A stretch of DNA of 64,000 bases from Marisediminicola antarctica (GCF_009930795.1 NZ_CP017146.1:2790001-2854000); one strand, 5' to 3'; positions 1 through 11,713 are shown, counted from the first letter of the stretch. Made by a program: numbers and translations. The notes: a model not told the origin generated them from the letters alone.

Positions 1-104
1 GGGCGGAGGAGTCGGTGCTCGACCCGCTTGCCCGGCTGATCGCGACAGCCGACACAGGGACCGCACGCGAAGTCGACAACCACGGGCGGGAGGTGCAATC
101 GTGA
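1..104 (+). CDS. C-terminal end of an unrecognised protein (partial)
   Basis: The window opens inside a gene. The frame beginning at base 3 runs 33 codons to a TGA at 102-104 and ends in a charged tail (…DNHGREVQS). The TGA overlaps the GTG of the next gene in a GTGA arrangement, so the two are probably translationally coupled. Too little is present to name a family. Confidence 0.5.
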   Translation, partial: AEESVLDPLARLIATADTGTAREVDNHGREVQS

Positions 105-688
105 GTGGCATGGTTCTCCTCGTCGTCTGGATCGTCGCCGTGGTGCTCGTCTGGGCCGCGGTCGCCATCGCGTTCTTTGCAGTGCGGCCCGGCCGGCACT
201 GGCTGATCGTGCCGGCCGCTGTGCCCGTCGCCGCGATTGTCATTGCGGGGATGCTGGGTCCCGTCGCGACGGCGCCGCATCCGGCCCTCGCGCTCCTCGC
301 CGGGCTCGGCCTCACCCTGCTCGGCGTCGTCGGCGGCAGCCCGATCGTCTCGGTGCTGCTCGGTGTCGCGACCCGTGGGAGCGTGCCGCTCGGCAGCCAC
401 GGAGGAATCCTCGTGCGCGACGTGCGCTCCCCCGCCCCCGCGCAGCGGGAGATCCTGCGCGGCGGAACGACGATCGGCTACCTCGAGCGATTTGCACTCA
501 TCGGCTCGGTCGTCGCGGGCCAGCCGGGCGCGGTCGCCGTGATCGTCGCGGTCAAGGGCCTCGGCCGCTATTCGGAGCTCGAGAACGAGCTCGCACGGGA
601 GCGGTTCATCATCGGGTCGCTCGCGAGCCTCACCTGGGCCGGGCTCTGCACCGCCGCGATCGTCATGACGGTGGCCGGCGTCAGCTGA
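101..688 (+). CDS. Four-helix integral membrane protein, DUF3307-like C-terminus
   Basis: This 195-residue protein has hydrophobic helices at about residues 3-28, 35-55, 62-92 and 170-192. Between the third and fourth lies a soluble stretch with the pattern ERFALIG…GQPGAVAVIVAVKGLGRY…ERFIIGSLAS. As I recall the family, this resembles the C-terminal part of DUF3307 membrane proteins. The GTG start at 101 overlaps the stop of the upstream gene, so the two are one operon. No catalytic motif is visible and the function is unknown. The next gene is on the other strand, so this is the last gene of its operon. Confidence 0.7.
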   Translation: MSGMVLLVVWIVAVVLVWAAVAIAFFAVRPGRHWLIVPAAVPVAAIVIAGMLGPVATAPHPALALLAGLGLTLLGVVGGSPIVSVLLGVATRGSVPLGSHGGILVRDVRSPAPAQREILRGGTTIGYLERFALIGSVVAGQPGAVAVIVAVKGLGRYSELENELARERFIIGSLASLTWAGLCTAAIVMTVAGVS

Positions 689-809
689 CTGCGCGCGTCA
701 GCTGGCCGGACGCGAGCGGCGGCCCGGCGAGTAGCTGGCCATTGGGGCGCAAAGCTCGACCGTGATTGGGCCATCGGCAGTGGGCGAGCCATCGGGCATG
801 AAGGTCCTG

Positions 810-1880
810 CTAGTGGTGGTGGGCCTCAGGCCAGATGGGAAAGGGGTCGGGGAAGCGGGACCAGCCCATCGGGCCAGCGAGCAGTTCGGGGCCGGTAAGG
901 AGGCAGGCATCGAGAGCATCGCTGATTCGGTCGAGGTTGAGTCCGAGGCCGAAGAAGACTAGTTCCTGCCCGGCAGGCGAATCGGGACTCCAGGTGGCCA
1001 GATCCGTTGGCTGAAGGCTGAGATTGTCGCCGGCGCTGTGCCAAGATCCGACCGACGAGGAACGGGTGGCCAGCTGGGTGAGGCCTCTGGAGCGGGCAAT
1101 ACGACCCACTCGTTCGGGTCGAAGGTCCTCGTGAATCATTTCCGATAGACGCCCCGAATGGAACGGGCGCGGATCCCGCCAGACCAGGGTATCGACACCG
1201 TGACGGGGGTCCACCACGGAACGGGAGCTAGAAAGGGCCAGCATCCAGCCCATGGTGCGGCCGACCCTTCGTGCGGGCCAGATCGTTCGCGTGTCGCCGC
1301 GCACCCAATTGCGGGTGCAGATATCAGCGAGGCTGAGGATAGCTGCTGTCGGGTTGAGGCTCTTGATGAGGCCGAGGGCCACCCGGAGGATGTCATGCGG
1401 GACAGAGTCAGCGATGACGATGCTCGTCGCGAACTCGATCTGTACCGCCAGTCTCTCGCCGGAATCGAGGTCGTCACCATCCCCGGGTGCTGGATCCACC
1501 AGCCATCGCAGAACGTCACCACACTTGACGACACTGACGAGGTGAATCAGCTCGACCTCGACCCTCTCGCTGAGCCCAGACTCGAACTGGGCCTCCAGGA
1601 CAAGGCCGACTTCCATCGGATTGGCATCAGCTTCCAAGGCCAGCACCGTGTGGCCGGACCTACCCAGTCGGGCTTCCTCCAATACTTCCTCGGCCAAGCG
1701 CACAGCGAAGTCGGCCGGAGTAGATGTCGCCTCCTCAACCTCGGTCCCCGACGCCCTCGGCCCGCCAGCGATAAGGCGGGACACCTCCGCGACGACGGCC
1801 CAATCGAGGCCGCTGACCAGCGACACCCCGGTCCAGCGTCGGCGACCGGCGGGCTCAATTGGGCGTTTCACACTGACCAT
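810..1880 (-). CDS. CobW-superfamily protein resembling Mrf (ribosome hibernation factor), no Walker A
   Basis: The protein is 356 residues from the ATG at 1880. Its C-terminal half matches the CobW C-terminal domain and especially mycobacterial Mrf (Rv0106 type): RRPFHxxRL-like [18 protein letters not shown], then [23 protein letters not shown] and a DPFPIW end followed by HHH. The N-terminal half keeps the CobW outline ([12 protein letters not shown]) but has no GxxxxGK[ST] P-loop and no CxCC metal motif, so it is unlikely to be a GTPase metallochaperone. Known Mrf recruits the hibernation factor Mpy to zinc-starved ribosomes. The start is supported by a TACGAT -10 six bases upstream, inside a Zur-like palindrome, and by the divergent cysteine-free L36. 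The role is inferred from family and context. Confidence 0.7.
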   Translation of the reverse strand: MVSVKRPIEPAGRRRWTGVSLVSGLDWAVVAEVSRLIAGGPRASGTEVEEATSTPADFAVRLAEEVLEEARLGRSGHTVLALEADANPMEVGLVLEAQFESGLSERVEVELIHLVSVVKCGDVLRWLVDPAPGDGDDLDSGERLAVQIEFATSIVIADSVPHDILRVALGLIKSLNPTAAILSLADICTRNWVRGDTRTIWPARRVGRTMGWMLALSSSRSVVDPRHGVDTLVWRDPRPFHSGRLSEMIHEDLRPERVGRIARSRGLTQLATRSSSVGSWHSAGDNLSLQPTDLATWSPDSPAGQELVFFGLGLNLDRISDALDACLLTGPELLAGPMGWSRFPDPFPIWPEAHHH

Positions 1881-1886
1881 GTCACT

Positions 1887-1909
1887 ATCGTAAACGAGAA
1901 TCGTTATCG
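1887..1909. promoter_or_regulatory. Zur-type operator overlapping the -10 of the Mrf-like gene
   Basis: A 21-bp near-palindrome (1889-1909) has arms CG-N2-AACGA and TCGTT-N2-CG around the spacer GAA. It resembles actinobacterial Zur boxes. The -10 TACGAT of the minus-strand gene (1887-1892) overlaps it, and the ribosome binding site of the plus-strand L36 gene starts at its right edge. Zinc-loaded Zur bound here would block both genes. Zur could not be distinguished from Fur by sequence alone, but both neighbours belong to the zinc-starvation response. Confidence 0.6.
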
Positions 1910-1914
1910 GAGGA

Positions 1915-2042
1915 GTGTCAGCAAGGTACGAAATTCGTTGAAGTCGCTGAAAAATCTTCCCGGTGCACAAGTCGTCCGCCGCCGAGGCCGCACCTTCGTC
2001 ATCAACAAGCTCAACCCCCGAGGAAAAGGCCGCCAAGGCTGA
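1915..2042 (+). CDS. rpmJ: Alternative (cysteine-free, C-) ribosomal protein L36; start out of frame
   Basis: From 1923 the frame reads [14 protein letters not shown], continues with [16 protein letters not shown] and ends in GRQG at the TGA 2040-2042. This is a full-length L36 without the CxxC…C…H zinc ribbon, the form used under zinc limitation. A strong GGAGGAG sits at 1909-1915, but the only start near it, GTG 1915, is in another frame and hits a stop after 8 codons. No ATG, GTG or TTG lies in frame before codon AAG 1923. Adding one base (or removing two) near 1918-1920 would restore GTG-Ser-(Ser)-Lys-Val. Either this is a real frameshift that silences the gene or a base-call error. The gene is divergent from the Mrf-like gene and ends 8 bp before the stop of mpg. 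Confidence 0.65.
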
Positions 2043-2050
2043 GCACACCG

Positions 2051-2728
2051 TTATTGACCACGCTGCCGATCGGAGCCAGCTTGCAGCGCCTCAAGCCGAG
2101 CCGCCGCACGCTGCCGCCGCACACTCGCGCGATACGGCGACACGGTCGGATCCCCCGGAACCCAGAACCGCCACGGAAACTCAGCCCCGCCGCCCGGCCC
2201 GGACACCCCCGTGCGCGGACCCGCGGCGACGGCAGGCGCCGGTTCCCACGGCAGCTCGAGCCGCACTCGCCCGGTCGAAAGGTCGAGGCCGCCGTCGGCG
2301 AGCGTGATCCCGAGCGCCACACACAGCCTCGCTGGCCCTCGCGCGAGATCACGATCGCGGCGAGCGGTGGTGCGGCGCTCCCGCGCGAGCGGCAGCCCCT
2401 CGACGACCTCTCCCGCACGCAGCAGCACCCCGGAGGCCGCGCCGGGGCCGCCACAGACGACGTTCGCGCAGGTGTGCATGCCGTAGGTGAAGTAGGTGTA
2501 GAGGTGGCCCGGCTCGCCGAACATCACGGTGTTGCGCTTGGTCTGGCCGCGGAACGCGTGCGATCCGGGGTCGTCCGCGCCGAGGTACGCTTCGACCTCG
2601 GTGAGCCGCACCGCGACATCACCGTGCCGGATCACCGCGCCCAGCAACAATGGGGCGACCTGCACGGCCGAGCCCGCGAGCAGGGCGCGATCGAACGGGT
2701 GCCCGCCGGTTCCTGTGCGCTCTGACAT
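2051..2728 (-). CDS. mpg: 3-methyladenine DNA glycosylase (AAG/MPG family)
   Basis: A 225-residue protein of the AAG family, which removes alkylated purines (3-methyladenine, hypoxanthine) by base flipping. Visible family blocks are LLGAVIRHGDVAVRLTEVEAY (about 28-48; the E of TEVEAY is the catalytic glutamate), DPGSHAFRGQTKRN, MFGEPGHLYTYFTYGMH, and near the C-terminus the FPWRFWVPGDPTVS block. Length is normal. It is the last gene of the arg transcript: it starts 6 bases past the stop of the 48-aa membrane protein, an arrangement that suggests co-transcription. Confidence 0.93.
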   Translation of the reverse strand: MSERTGTGGHPFDRALLAGSAVQVAPLLLGAVIRHGDVAVRLTEVEAYLGADDPGSHAFRGQTKRNTVMFGEPGHLYTYFTYGMHTCANVVCGGPGAASGVLLRAGEVVEGLPLARERRTTARRDRDLARGPARLCVALGITLADGGLDLSTGRVRLELPWEPAPAVAAGPRTGVSGPGGGAEFPWRFWVPGDPTVSPYRASVRRQRAAARLEALQAGSDRQRGQ

Positions 2729-2734
2729 GGCGCC

Positions 2735-5537
<2,803 letters not shown>

Positions 5538-5572
5538 GTGGTGTTTCTCCTTCAGTGTTGTGGTTGAAAAGT

Positions 5573-6496
5573 TTAGGCGCGAGCCAGCAGCCAGACGAGT
5601 AGCGCCTTCTGGGCGTGCAGCCGGTTCTCGGCCTCGTCCCAGACCGCGCTCTGCGGGCCGTCGATGACGTCGGCCGTGACCTCGAAGCCGCGGTCGGCCG
5701 GAAGGCAGTGCAGGAAGAGCGCACCGGGCGACGCCGTGCCCATGAGTTCGGCGTCGACGCGGTAGGCGCCGAGGTCGCGCAGGCGCTTGGACTTCTCGTC
5801 TTCCTTGCCCATCGAGACCCAGGTGTCGGTCACCACGACGTCGGCACCGGTGACGGCCGCGACCGGGTCGGTGAACAACTCGATCGAGCCGCCATTGACG
5901 GCCGCGACCCGGCGAGCGTCGTCGACGACGGATGCCGTGGGCGCGAAGGCGCCTGGCGAGGCGATGCGCACGTGCATGCCGGCTACCGCTCCCGCGAGCA
6001 GGTACGACTGGGCCATGTTGCTCGCGCCGTCGCCGAGGAACGTGACGGTGCTGCCCGCGAGGGCACCCCGGTGCTCGCGGATGGTGAGCAGGTCGGCGAG
6101 CAGCTGGCACGGGTGGAAGTCGTCGGAGAGCCCGTTCACGACGGGAACGGTGGTGCCGGCCGCCATCTCCTCAAGGCCCGACTGGGCGAAGGTGCGCCAG
6201 ACGATCGCCGCGACCTGGCGTTCGAGCACTCGCGCCGTGTCGGTCGCGGTCTCCTTGCCGCCGAGCTGGCTGTTCGCGGTGCTGATGATCAGCGGCACCC
6301 CGCCGAGGTCGGCGATGCCGACAGCGAACGACACCCTCGTGCGGGTGGAGGACTTGTCGAAGATCACCGCGACGGTCTGCGGGCCGGCGAGCGGCTTCAC
6401 CTGGAAGCGGTCCTTCTTGAGCTCGATCGCGAGGTCGAGGATCTCTGACTGCTCCGCCTGGGTGAGGTCGTCGTCGCGCAGGAAGTGCCGGGTCAT
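5573..6496 (-). CDS. argF: Ornithine carbamoyltransferase
   Basis: Makes citrulline from ornithine and carbamoyl phosphate. The 307-residue protein has the carbamoyl-phosphate loop SSTRTRV at 49-55, DFHPCQ near 126-131 and the ornithine-site HCLPADRG in the C-terminal domain, all in order for an anabolic OTCase. Its ATG overlaps the TGA of argD (ATGA at 6493-6496), so it is translated with argD. Confidence 0.97.
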   Translation of the reverse strand: MTRHFLRDDDLTQAEQSEILDLAIELKKDRFQVKPLAGPQTVAVIFDKSSTRTRVSFAVGIADLGGVPLIISTANSQLGGKETATDTARVLERQVAAIVWRTFAQSGLEEMAAGTTVPVVNGLSDDFHPCQLLADLLTIREHRGALAGSTVTFLGDGASNMAQSYLLAGAVAGMHVRIASPGAFAPTASVVDDARRVAAVNGGSIELFTDPVAAVTGADVVVTDTWVSMGKEDEKSKRLRDLGAYRVDAELMGTASPGALFLHCLPADRGFEVTADVIDGPQSAVWDEAENRLHAQKALLVWLLARA

Positions 6497-7713
6497 CGCT
6501 GTCCCTGTGGGGTGGCGGCCGCGAGTGCCTGGGTGAACAGGTCACGGAACTCGGCCAATTCGGCGTCACCGACGATGAGCGGCGGCGCGAGACGGATGCT
6601 CGAATCGTTGGGCGCATTGATGATGAGGCCGAGTTCCAGCGCCTTCGCGGCGACCTGAGCGGCGACGGGTTCGGCGAGGCCGATTCCGAGCAGCAGCCCG
6701 CGACCGCGGATCTCGGTGACGAGCGGGGAGCCGATCGCGGTGATGATCTCGCGCAGCTCGTTGCCGCGGCGCGCGGCGTTCTCGATGAGCCCGGCGTCTT
6801 CGATCTCGGTGAGCACAGCGTTCCCGGCCGCGGTCGCGAGTGGGTTGCCGCCGAAGGTGCTGCCATGCTGGCCTGGGACGAAGAGGTCGGACGCGGCGCC
6901 GAAAGTGATCAGCGCGCCGATCGGCACGCCGCCCGCGATGCCCTTGGCGAGCACGATGGCGTCGGGCACGATGCCGTCCTGCTGGAAGCTGAACCAGCTG
7001 CCGGTGCGGCCGATGCCGGTCTGGATCTCGTCGAGGATCAGCAGGGCACCGTGTTCGGCGGTGAGCTCGCGGGCGCGCTGGAGGAAGCCGTCCGGCAGGT
7101 CGATGACGCCGGCCTCACCCTTGATCGGCTCGATCACGATCGCCGCGACGGTGTCGTCGATCGCGGCCTCAAGTGCCTCGATGGTCGTGTCGATGTGCTC
7201 CACTCCCCCGAGCAGCGGCTCGAAGGCCTCGCGCAGCGCCGCCTTGCCTGTGAGCGAGAGCGAGCCCATCGTGCGCCCGTGGAACGAATTGTGCAGGGCA
7301 AGGATGCGGCGGCGGGAGCCGTCTCCCTTGTTCAGGCGCGCGAGCTTGATCGCGGCCTCGATCGCCTCGGCGCCGGAGTTGCCGAAGTACACGCGGCCGC
7401 GGTCACCCGCCCCGCTGATCCGGCAGAGGCGCTCGGCGAGCTCGAGCTGCTGGGGCGTTGCGAAGAAGTTCGACACGTGGGCGAGGGTCGCGACCTGCTT
7501 ACTGACGGCGGCGACGAGGGCCGGATGCGCGTGGCCGAGAGTGTTGACAGCGATGCCGGCGAGGAAGTCGAGATAGCGCTTGCCGTCGACATCCCAGACG
7601 TGGCAGCCCTCCCCGCGGTCGAGCAGTAACTGCGGGGTCGCGAGCGATCCCATCATCGAGGCCCCGAACCGGGTCTTCCAGGTCGTGTCGGTGGTGCTGG
7701 GAACGGTGCTCAC
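6493..7713 (-). CDS. argD: Acetylornithine aminotransferase
   Basis: PLP-dependent class III aminotransferase that makes N-acetylornithine from N-acetylglutamate semialdehyde; the enzyme often also serves in lysine synthesis. Family blocks include GIAVNTLGHAHPA, FFGNSGAEA-like VYFGNSGAEAIEAAIKLAR, LILDEIQTGIGRTG and the PLP lysine in VLAKGIAGGVPIGA. I take the GTG at 7713, which overlaps the argB stop as GTGA and gives 406 residues; the longer open frame to 7851 lies inside argB. Confidence 0.95.
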   Translation of the reverse strand: MSTVPSTTDTTWKTRFGASMMGSLATPQLLLDRGEGCHVWDVDGKRYLDFLAGIAVNTLGHAHPALVAAVSKQVATLAHVSNFFATPQQLELAERLCRISGAGDRGRVYFGNSGAEAIEAAIKLARLNKGDGSRRRILALHNSFHGRTMGSLSLTGKAALREAFEPLLGGVEHIDTTIEALEAAIDDTVAAIVIEPIKGEAGVIDLPDGFLQRARELTAEHGALLILDEIQTGIGRTGSWFSFQQDGIVPDAIVLAKGIAGGVPIGALITFGAASDLFVPGQHGSTFGGNPLATAAGNAVLTEIEDAGLIENAARRGNELREIITAIGSPLVTEIRGRGLLLGIGLAEPVAAQVAAKALELGLIINAPNDSSIRLAPPLIVGDAELAEFRDLFTQALAAATPQGQR

Positions 7714-8642
7714 TGCGACTTCCTTTTGGAGTTGGGGATGACTTCGGTGCCGGCGCCGAGCTGGGTGAAGACCTCGAGCAGGATTGCGTGGGGGATGCGC
7801 CCGTCGATGATCGTCGCTCCGCCGACGCCGCCGACCACGGCATCCAGGCATGCGGTCATCTTGGGGATCATGCCCGATTCGAGGCTCGGGAGCAGCGCGG
7901 TGAGCTCGTCCACGGTGATGAGGTCGACGAGGGAGTCGCGGTTGGGCCAGTCGCTGTAGAGGCCGGGCACGTCGGTCAGGACCACGAGCTTGGTGGCCTG
8001 CAGGGCTATCGCGAGCGCGCCGGCGGCAGCATCCGCGTTCACGTTGAGCGCCTGGCTGGGGTCGGAATTCTCCAACGCAATCGACGACACGACGGGGATG
8101 AGCCCGCGGGCCATAACGTCGAGCACGCTCGACGGGTCGACGTGGGTGATGTCGCCGACGTGGCCGAGGTCGAACCTCTCGCCGTCGACGACGACGCCCT
8201 TGCGCTCCCCCGAGAACAACGACTTGCCGTCGCCGAACACTCCCGCGGCGAGCACCGGATGCCCCGCGTCGGCGTGCGCGTTCATCAGCTCGACGATTTC
8301 GCGGTTGACCTCGTCGGCCAGCACGCGGCGCACGACGCTGATGGCCTCGGAGCTCGTGACCCGGTAGCCGCCGCGGAACTCGCTCTCGATTCCGCTCTCC
8401 TCGAGCGCCGCCGAGATCTGCGGACCGCCGCCGTGCACGACGACGGGGTGCAGGCCGGCGTAGCGCAGGTAGACCATGTCTTCGGCGAAGGCGCGCTGGA
8501 GGTCCTCGTTGATCATCGCGTTGCCGCCGAATTTCACAACCACGATCTTGCCGGAGTACTGCTTGAGCCAGGACAGGGACTCGATGAGGATCGCGGCCTT
8601 CTCAGCCGCGAGCTCCTGTTCGATTTCGTCGTCGGTGGCCAT
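7710..8642 (-). CDS. argB: Acetylglutamate kinase
   Basis: Phosphorylates N-acetylglutamate; in actinobacteria it is usually the arginine-feedback step. The 310-residue protein contains KIVVVKFGGNAM (phosphate-binding lysine), VVHGGGPQI and the ALNVNADAAAGALA block of the amino-acid kinase family. The ATG at 8642 overlaps the argJ stop (TGATG). The first 25 residues ([11 protein letters not shown]…SLSWLKQYSG) form the N-terminal helix typical of hexameric, arginine-sensitive enzymes, so feedback inhibition is likely. Confidence 0.96.
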   Translation of the reverse strand: MATDDEIEQELAAEKAAILIESLSWLKQYSGKIVVVKFGGNAMINEDLQRAFAEDMVYLRYAGLHPVVVHGGGPQISAALEESGIESEFRGGYRVTSSEAISVVRRVLADEVNREIVELMNAHADAGHPVLAAGVFGDGKSLFSGERKGVVVDGERFDLGHVGDITHVDPSSVLDVMARGLIPVVSSIALENSDPSQALNVNADAAAGALAIALQATKLVVLTDVPGLYSDWPNRDSLVDLITVDELTALLPSLESGMIPKMTACLDAVVGGVGGATIIDGRIPHAILLEVFTQLGAGTEVIPNSKRKSQ

Positions 8643-9787
8643 CAGCTTGAGTAGGCGCTGTTCTCGTGGACGTAGTCGTGGGTGAGGTCGTTGGTCCACA
8701 CTGTTGCCGTGTCGGTGCCCGACTTGAGGTCGATGAGCACGTGCACCGCCCTCGGGGCCAGGTCGACGAGGTCACGGGACTGGCCCGGCTCGCCAGAGCG
8801 GCAGACCATGACGCCGTTGATCGACACGTCGATGTCGTACGGGTCGAAGGTCGCGCTCGTGGTGCCGACCGCGGCGAGCACCCGACCCCAGTTGGGGTCG
8901 TTGCCGAACACGGCGGCCTTGAAGAGGTTGTTGCGGGCGACCGAACGGCCGACCATCACGGCGTCGTCCTCGTTCGCGGCGTTCACGGTCTCGATCGAGA
9001 TGTCGTGGCTCGATCCCTCGGCGTCGGCCTGCAGCTGCAGGGCGAGGTCGAGGCAGATCGTGGTCACGGCGGCGCGGAATTCCGCCGCGTCAGGCACGAT
9101 TCCGGAGGCGCCGCTCGCCAGAAGCGTCACCTGGTCGTTGGTCGACATGCAGCCGTCCGAGTCCAGGCGGTCGAAGCTGACCCGGGTGGCCGAGCGCAGT
9201 GCCGCGTCGAGGTCGGATGCTGGCACGTCGGCATCCGTCGTGAGGACCACGAGCATCGTCGCGAGCCCGGGCGCGAGCATCCCGGCCCCCTTCGCCATTC
9301 CGCCGATCGACCAACCGGCGCCGTCGACAACGCTCGTCTTGGGGTGGCTGTCGGTCGTCATGATTGCGAGGGCGGCATCCGCTCCCCCGTCGGCGGTGAG
9401 CTGTGCGGTCTCGATGCCGGCGAGGAGCGGCTCGAGTGGGAGCTGCTCGCCGATGAGCCCGGTCGAGCAGACGAGCACGTCGGTGGTTGAGAGGTCGAGC
9501 TTCGCGGCGACGGCCTCCGCGGTGGCGTGGGTCACCTGGAACCCGCGGGAGCCGGTGTAGCAGTTGGCGCCGCCCGAGTTGAGCACGATCGCGGTGGCGA
9601 TGCCGTCGGCGATGACCTGCTGCGACCAGATGATGGGATTGGCCTTGGCACGGTTGCTGGTGAAGACGGCGGCCGCGGCGTTGCGTGGTCCGAGGTTGTG
9701 CACGAGGGCGAGGTCTTTGCCGCCGCTGTTCTTGAGTCCGATTTCGAGGCCGACGGCGGCGAAGCCCTTGGCGTGGGTGACGCTCAC
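8642..9787 (-). CDS. argJ: Glutamate N-acetyltransferase / ornithine acetyltransferase
   Basis: Recycles the acetyl group from acetylornithine to glutamate. The 381-residue precursor has the self-cleavage block [15 protein letters not shown] near residue 180; the threonine of ATML becomes the N-terminal nucleophile of the beta chain. [11 protein letters not shown] and [10 protein letters not shown] are typical C-terminal blocks. Because argJ is present, a separate argA or argE may not be needed for the cycle. GTG start at 9787 overlaps the argC stop as GTGA. Confidence 0.96.
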   Translation of the reverse strand: MSVTHAKGFAAVGLEIGLKNSGGKDLALVHNLGPRNAAAAVFTSNRAKANPIIWSQQVIADGIATAIVLNSGGANCYTGSRGFQVTHATAEAVAAKLDLSTTDVLVCSTGLIGEQLPLEPLLAGIETAQLTADGGADAALAIMTTDSHPKTSVVDGAGWSIGGMAKGAGMLAPGLATMLVVLTTDADVPASDLDAALRSATRVSFDRLDSDGCMSTNDQVTLLASGASGIVPDAAEFRAAVTTICLDLALQLQADAEGSSHDISIETVNAANEDDAVMVGRSVARNNLFKAAVFGNDPNWGRVLAAVGTTSATFDPYDIDVSINGVMVCRSGEPGQSRDLVDLAPRAVHVLIDLKSGTDTATVWTNDLTHDYVHENSAYSS

Positions 9788-10830
9788 GGGGCGACTCCGT
9801 TCAGGTTGAGGCCGAGCGACTCGGGAAGCCCGAGCGCGATGTTGGCGGATTGGATCGCGGCACCGGCGGTGCCCTTGACGAGATTGTCGATCGCGGTGAC
9901 GGTGATCACACGTCCGGCGGCCTCGTCGACGGCGAGCCCGACGAGCGCGGTGTTCGCTCCCGTGGTGTCGCCGGTGCGCGGGAACTGCCCCTCCGGCAGC
10001 AGGTGCACGAAGGGCTCGGTCGCGTAGGCGGTCTCCCAGGCGGAGCGCACGTCGGCGGCGCGGATGCCGGGGGCGAGCTTCGCGGTGGAGGTCGCGAGAA
10101 TCCCGCGCGACATGGGTACGAGCATGGGGGTGAACGACACGGTCACGCCGACGCCGCCGGCCGCGGTGAGGTTCTGGCGGATCTCGGGCGTGTGCCGGTG
10201 GGTGCCGCCGACGGCATACGCTGCGGCCGAGGCCGTTTGCTCGCTGAACAGCAGCTCCGTCTTGAGGCTCTTTCCCGCGCCGGAGGTGCCGACGGCGAGC
10301 ACGGCAACGAGGTCGTCCGAGCAGATGACGCCCGCGCGGATGCCGGGCGCGAGGCCCAGGGTGATCGCGGTCACGTTGCATCCGGGCACGGCGATGCGGC
10401 GGGCGCCGACGAGGCGGTCGCGCTGGTGCCCGCCGCCGTGGAGCGGGAGTTCGGGCAGGCCGTAGGTCCAGGCGCCGAAGTAGTCGCCGCCGTAGAACGC
10501 GGCCCAGTCGGCTTCGCTCTCGAGGCGGTGGTCGGCGCCGCAGTCGACGACGAGGGTGCCGGGGTCGAGAGCGGCGGTGATCTCGCCCGACTTGCCGTGC
10601 GGGAGGGCGAGGAAGACGATGTCGTGACCCGAGAGCGTCTCCGGGGTTGTTTCGACGAGGGTGAGGTGCTCGAGCGAGCGCAGGTGCGGCTGCACGTCGA
10701 CGAGCCGCTGGCCGGCGTTCTGGAACGCGGTGACGGTCGTGACGTCGAACTCGGGGTGGGCTGCAAGAATTCTCAGCAGCTCACCGCCGGCGTAGCCGCT
10801 TGCACCTGCTACGGCAACTGACAATGACAT
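9784..10830 (-). CDS. argC: N-acetyl-gamma-glutamyl-phosphate reductase
   Basis: NADPH-dependent reductase of the third step and first gene of the arg operon. The 348-residue protein begins with the dinucleotide-binding [15 protein letters not shown] and contains the active-site VPGCNVTAI (catalytic Cys). ATG at 10830 has no ribosome binding site; instead a TAAGGT hexamer lies six bases upstream, so the mRNA is probably leaderless. No clear ArgR operator was recognised in the 150 bases upstream. Confidence 0.96.
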   Translation of the reverse strand: MSLSVAVAGASGYAGGELLRILAAHPEFDVTTVTAFQNAGQRLVDVQPHLRSLEHLTLVETTPETLSGHDIVFLALPHGKSGEITAALDPGTLVVDCGADHRLESEADWAAFYGGDYFGAWTYGLPELPLHGGGHQRDRLVGARRIAVPGCNVTAITLGLAPGIRAGVICSDDLVAVLAVGTSGAGKSLKTELLFSEQTASAAAYAVGGTHRHTPEIRQNLTAAGGVGVTVSFTPMLVPMSRGILATSTAKLAPGIRAADVRSAWETAYATEPFVHLLPEGQFPRTGDTTGANTALVGLAVDEAAGRVITVTAIDNLVKGTAGAAIQSANIALGLPESLGLNLNGVAP

Positions 10831-10836
10831 TGCTCT

Positions 10837-10842
10837 ACCTTA
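10837..10842 (-). promoter_or_regulatory. Candidate -10 of the argC operon (leaderless)
   Basis: TAAGGT on the minus strand, six bases before the argC ATG. This spacing puts the transcription start at or next to the start codon. Confidence 0.45.
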
Positions 10843-11055
10843 GTGAGAGAGGGACGAGGGACTGGTCCGGCGACACTCCACGGTGAGCCCCCTCAGCTCA
10901 ACCAGGAAATGACGCCCCGAGTCGCTCACCGGTGGCGCGACGTCGCACGGAAGAGCGCGGCTGAACGCCGTCCACCTGTGCTTCGCGAAAGTTGCCCACC
11001 CCCCGAGCGTAGCGCGTCGGGCATCCACTCGCCCAATCGCGGGGCTTCCGGCGCT

Positions 11056-11107
11056 GAGCAGGTAGAGCCGGTCGGTTGAGCATGTAGAGCCTGTCGGTTC
11101 AGCATGT
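11056..11107. repeat. 22-bp direct repeat, two full copies and a partial third
   Basis: 11056-11077 and 11078-11099 both read GAGCA-[GT]-GTAGAGCC-[GT]-GTCGGTT, and a third diverging copy starts at 11100. The spacer 10831-11707 between argC and pheT holds no supportable gene: the open frames across it have no family match, no promoter-start pair and no ribosome binding site. Confidence 0.6.
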
Positions 11108-11369
11108 CGCGTGGCAACGGTGTCGAAATTGCGTTCTCGTGCCCGCCGTGCCAAATGACGGTACCAGCGCACCTTCGGGCTGAACGCGATGGGGTCGGGG
11201 CCGTGGCGGCCGAAGTTACCTTCAGTTTGCGCGGGGCCGGCTGTATGGGAGCAGTCGACGACCCTCGGCGAGCGGGTGTCGCCAAAGTCGGAAGGATGCC
11301 GCCCTGCGCGCCTCCGGGCTCACGACGCGCCGCGGGAGGATGACCGGTTCCGTCGTTAGCGACAGCCCA

Positions 11370-11458
11370 GGTTTCGACACGCGCGCCAGAGGGCGCTGCT
11401 CAACCAGCAGAGACACTCCCGCCGGTTCAGCAGGTCGCGCAGCGACCGCACCGAAACC
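11370..11458. repeat. Pair of intergenic palindromic elements in opposite orientation
   Basis: 11370-11407 starts GGTTTCGACACGCG and ends GCTCAACCAGC; 11424-11458 starts GGTTCAGCAGGTCGC and ends ACCGAAACC. The second is an inverted relative of the first, so both resemble the REP-like intergenic elements with GGTTTCG/CTCAACC ends common in this family. The two facing copies can fold into one large hairpin. Confidence 0.5.
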
Positions 11459-11487
11459 ACCCTCCGCGGCAGCTCCCGCCGTCAGAT

Positions 11488-11557
11488 TCACGCCGAGTAC
11501 AGAGTAGTGGTCGCTCCCGCACCGGTCTGAGGAGCCACTACTGCGTACTCGGCGTGA
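11488..11557. repeat. 70-bp inverted repeat
   Basis: The left arm 11488-11510 (TCACGCCGAGTAC…AGTAGTGG) pairs with the right arm 11535-11557 (CCACTACT…GTACTCGGCGTGA): 13 bp perfect, two mismatches, then 8 bp perfect. The 24-base centre is not gene-like. It may be a miniature mobile element or a strong terminator after pheT or argC-side transcripts; no target-site duplication was evident. Confidence 0.6.
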
Positions 11558-11619
11558 TGATCGAGTCCCCCGCCGCGGCCGGGCGTAAGCAGCACGAAGA
11601 TCTTCGGGACCAGCGACGA

Positions 11620-11713
11620 CTCGCGACTCGCGACCCGCTGCTCACTGACCGATGATTGCTACTCGTGACTCGCGACCCGCTACTCACGACCCGCAACTCG
11701 CGACCGCCTACTC
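11620..11713. repeat. Degenerate direct repeats of an ACTCGCGACCCGC unit
   Basis: Variants of ACTCGCGACCCGCTACTC recur about every 20-25 bases up to the 3' end of pheT. The last copy runs into the pheT stop region. No coding capacity is evident. Confidence 0.5.

Noticed and set aside
810-1880. Cobalamin biosynthesis CobW GTPase
   Set aside because: No P-loop and no CxCC metal motif; Mrf-like similarity and Zur context fit better.
1158-2042. 294-residue plus-strand frame antisense to the Mrf-like gene
   Set aside because: Only its last 40 codons are real (L36); the rest is antisense to a gene with clear homology.
10926-11285. 119-residue minus-strand frame in the argC-pheT spacer
   Set aside because: Low-complexity composition, contains the 22-bp repeats, no start signals and no family match.
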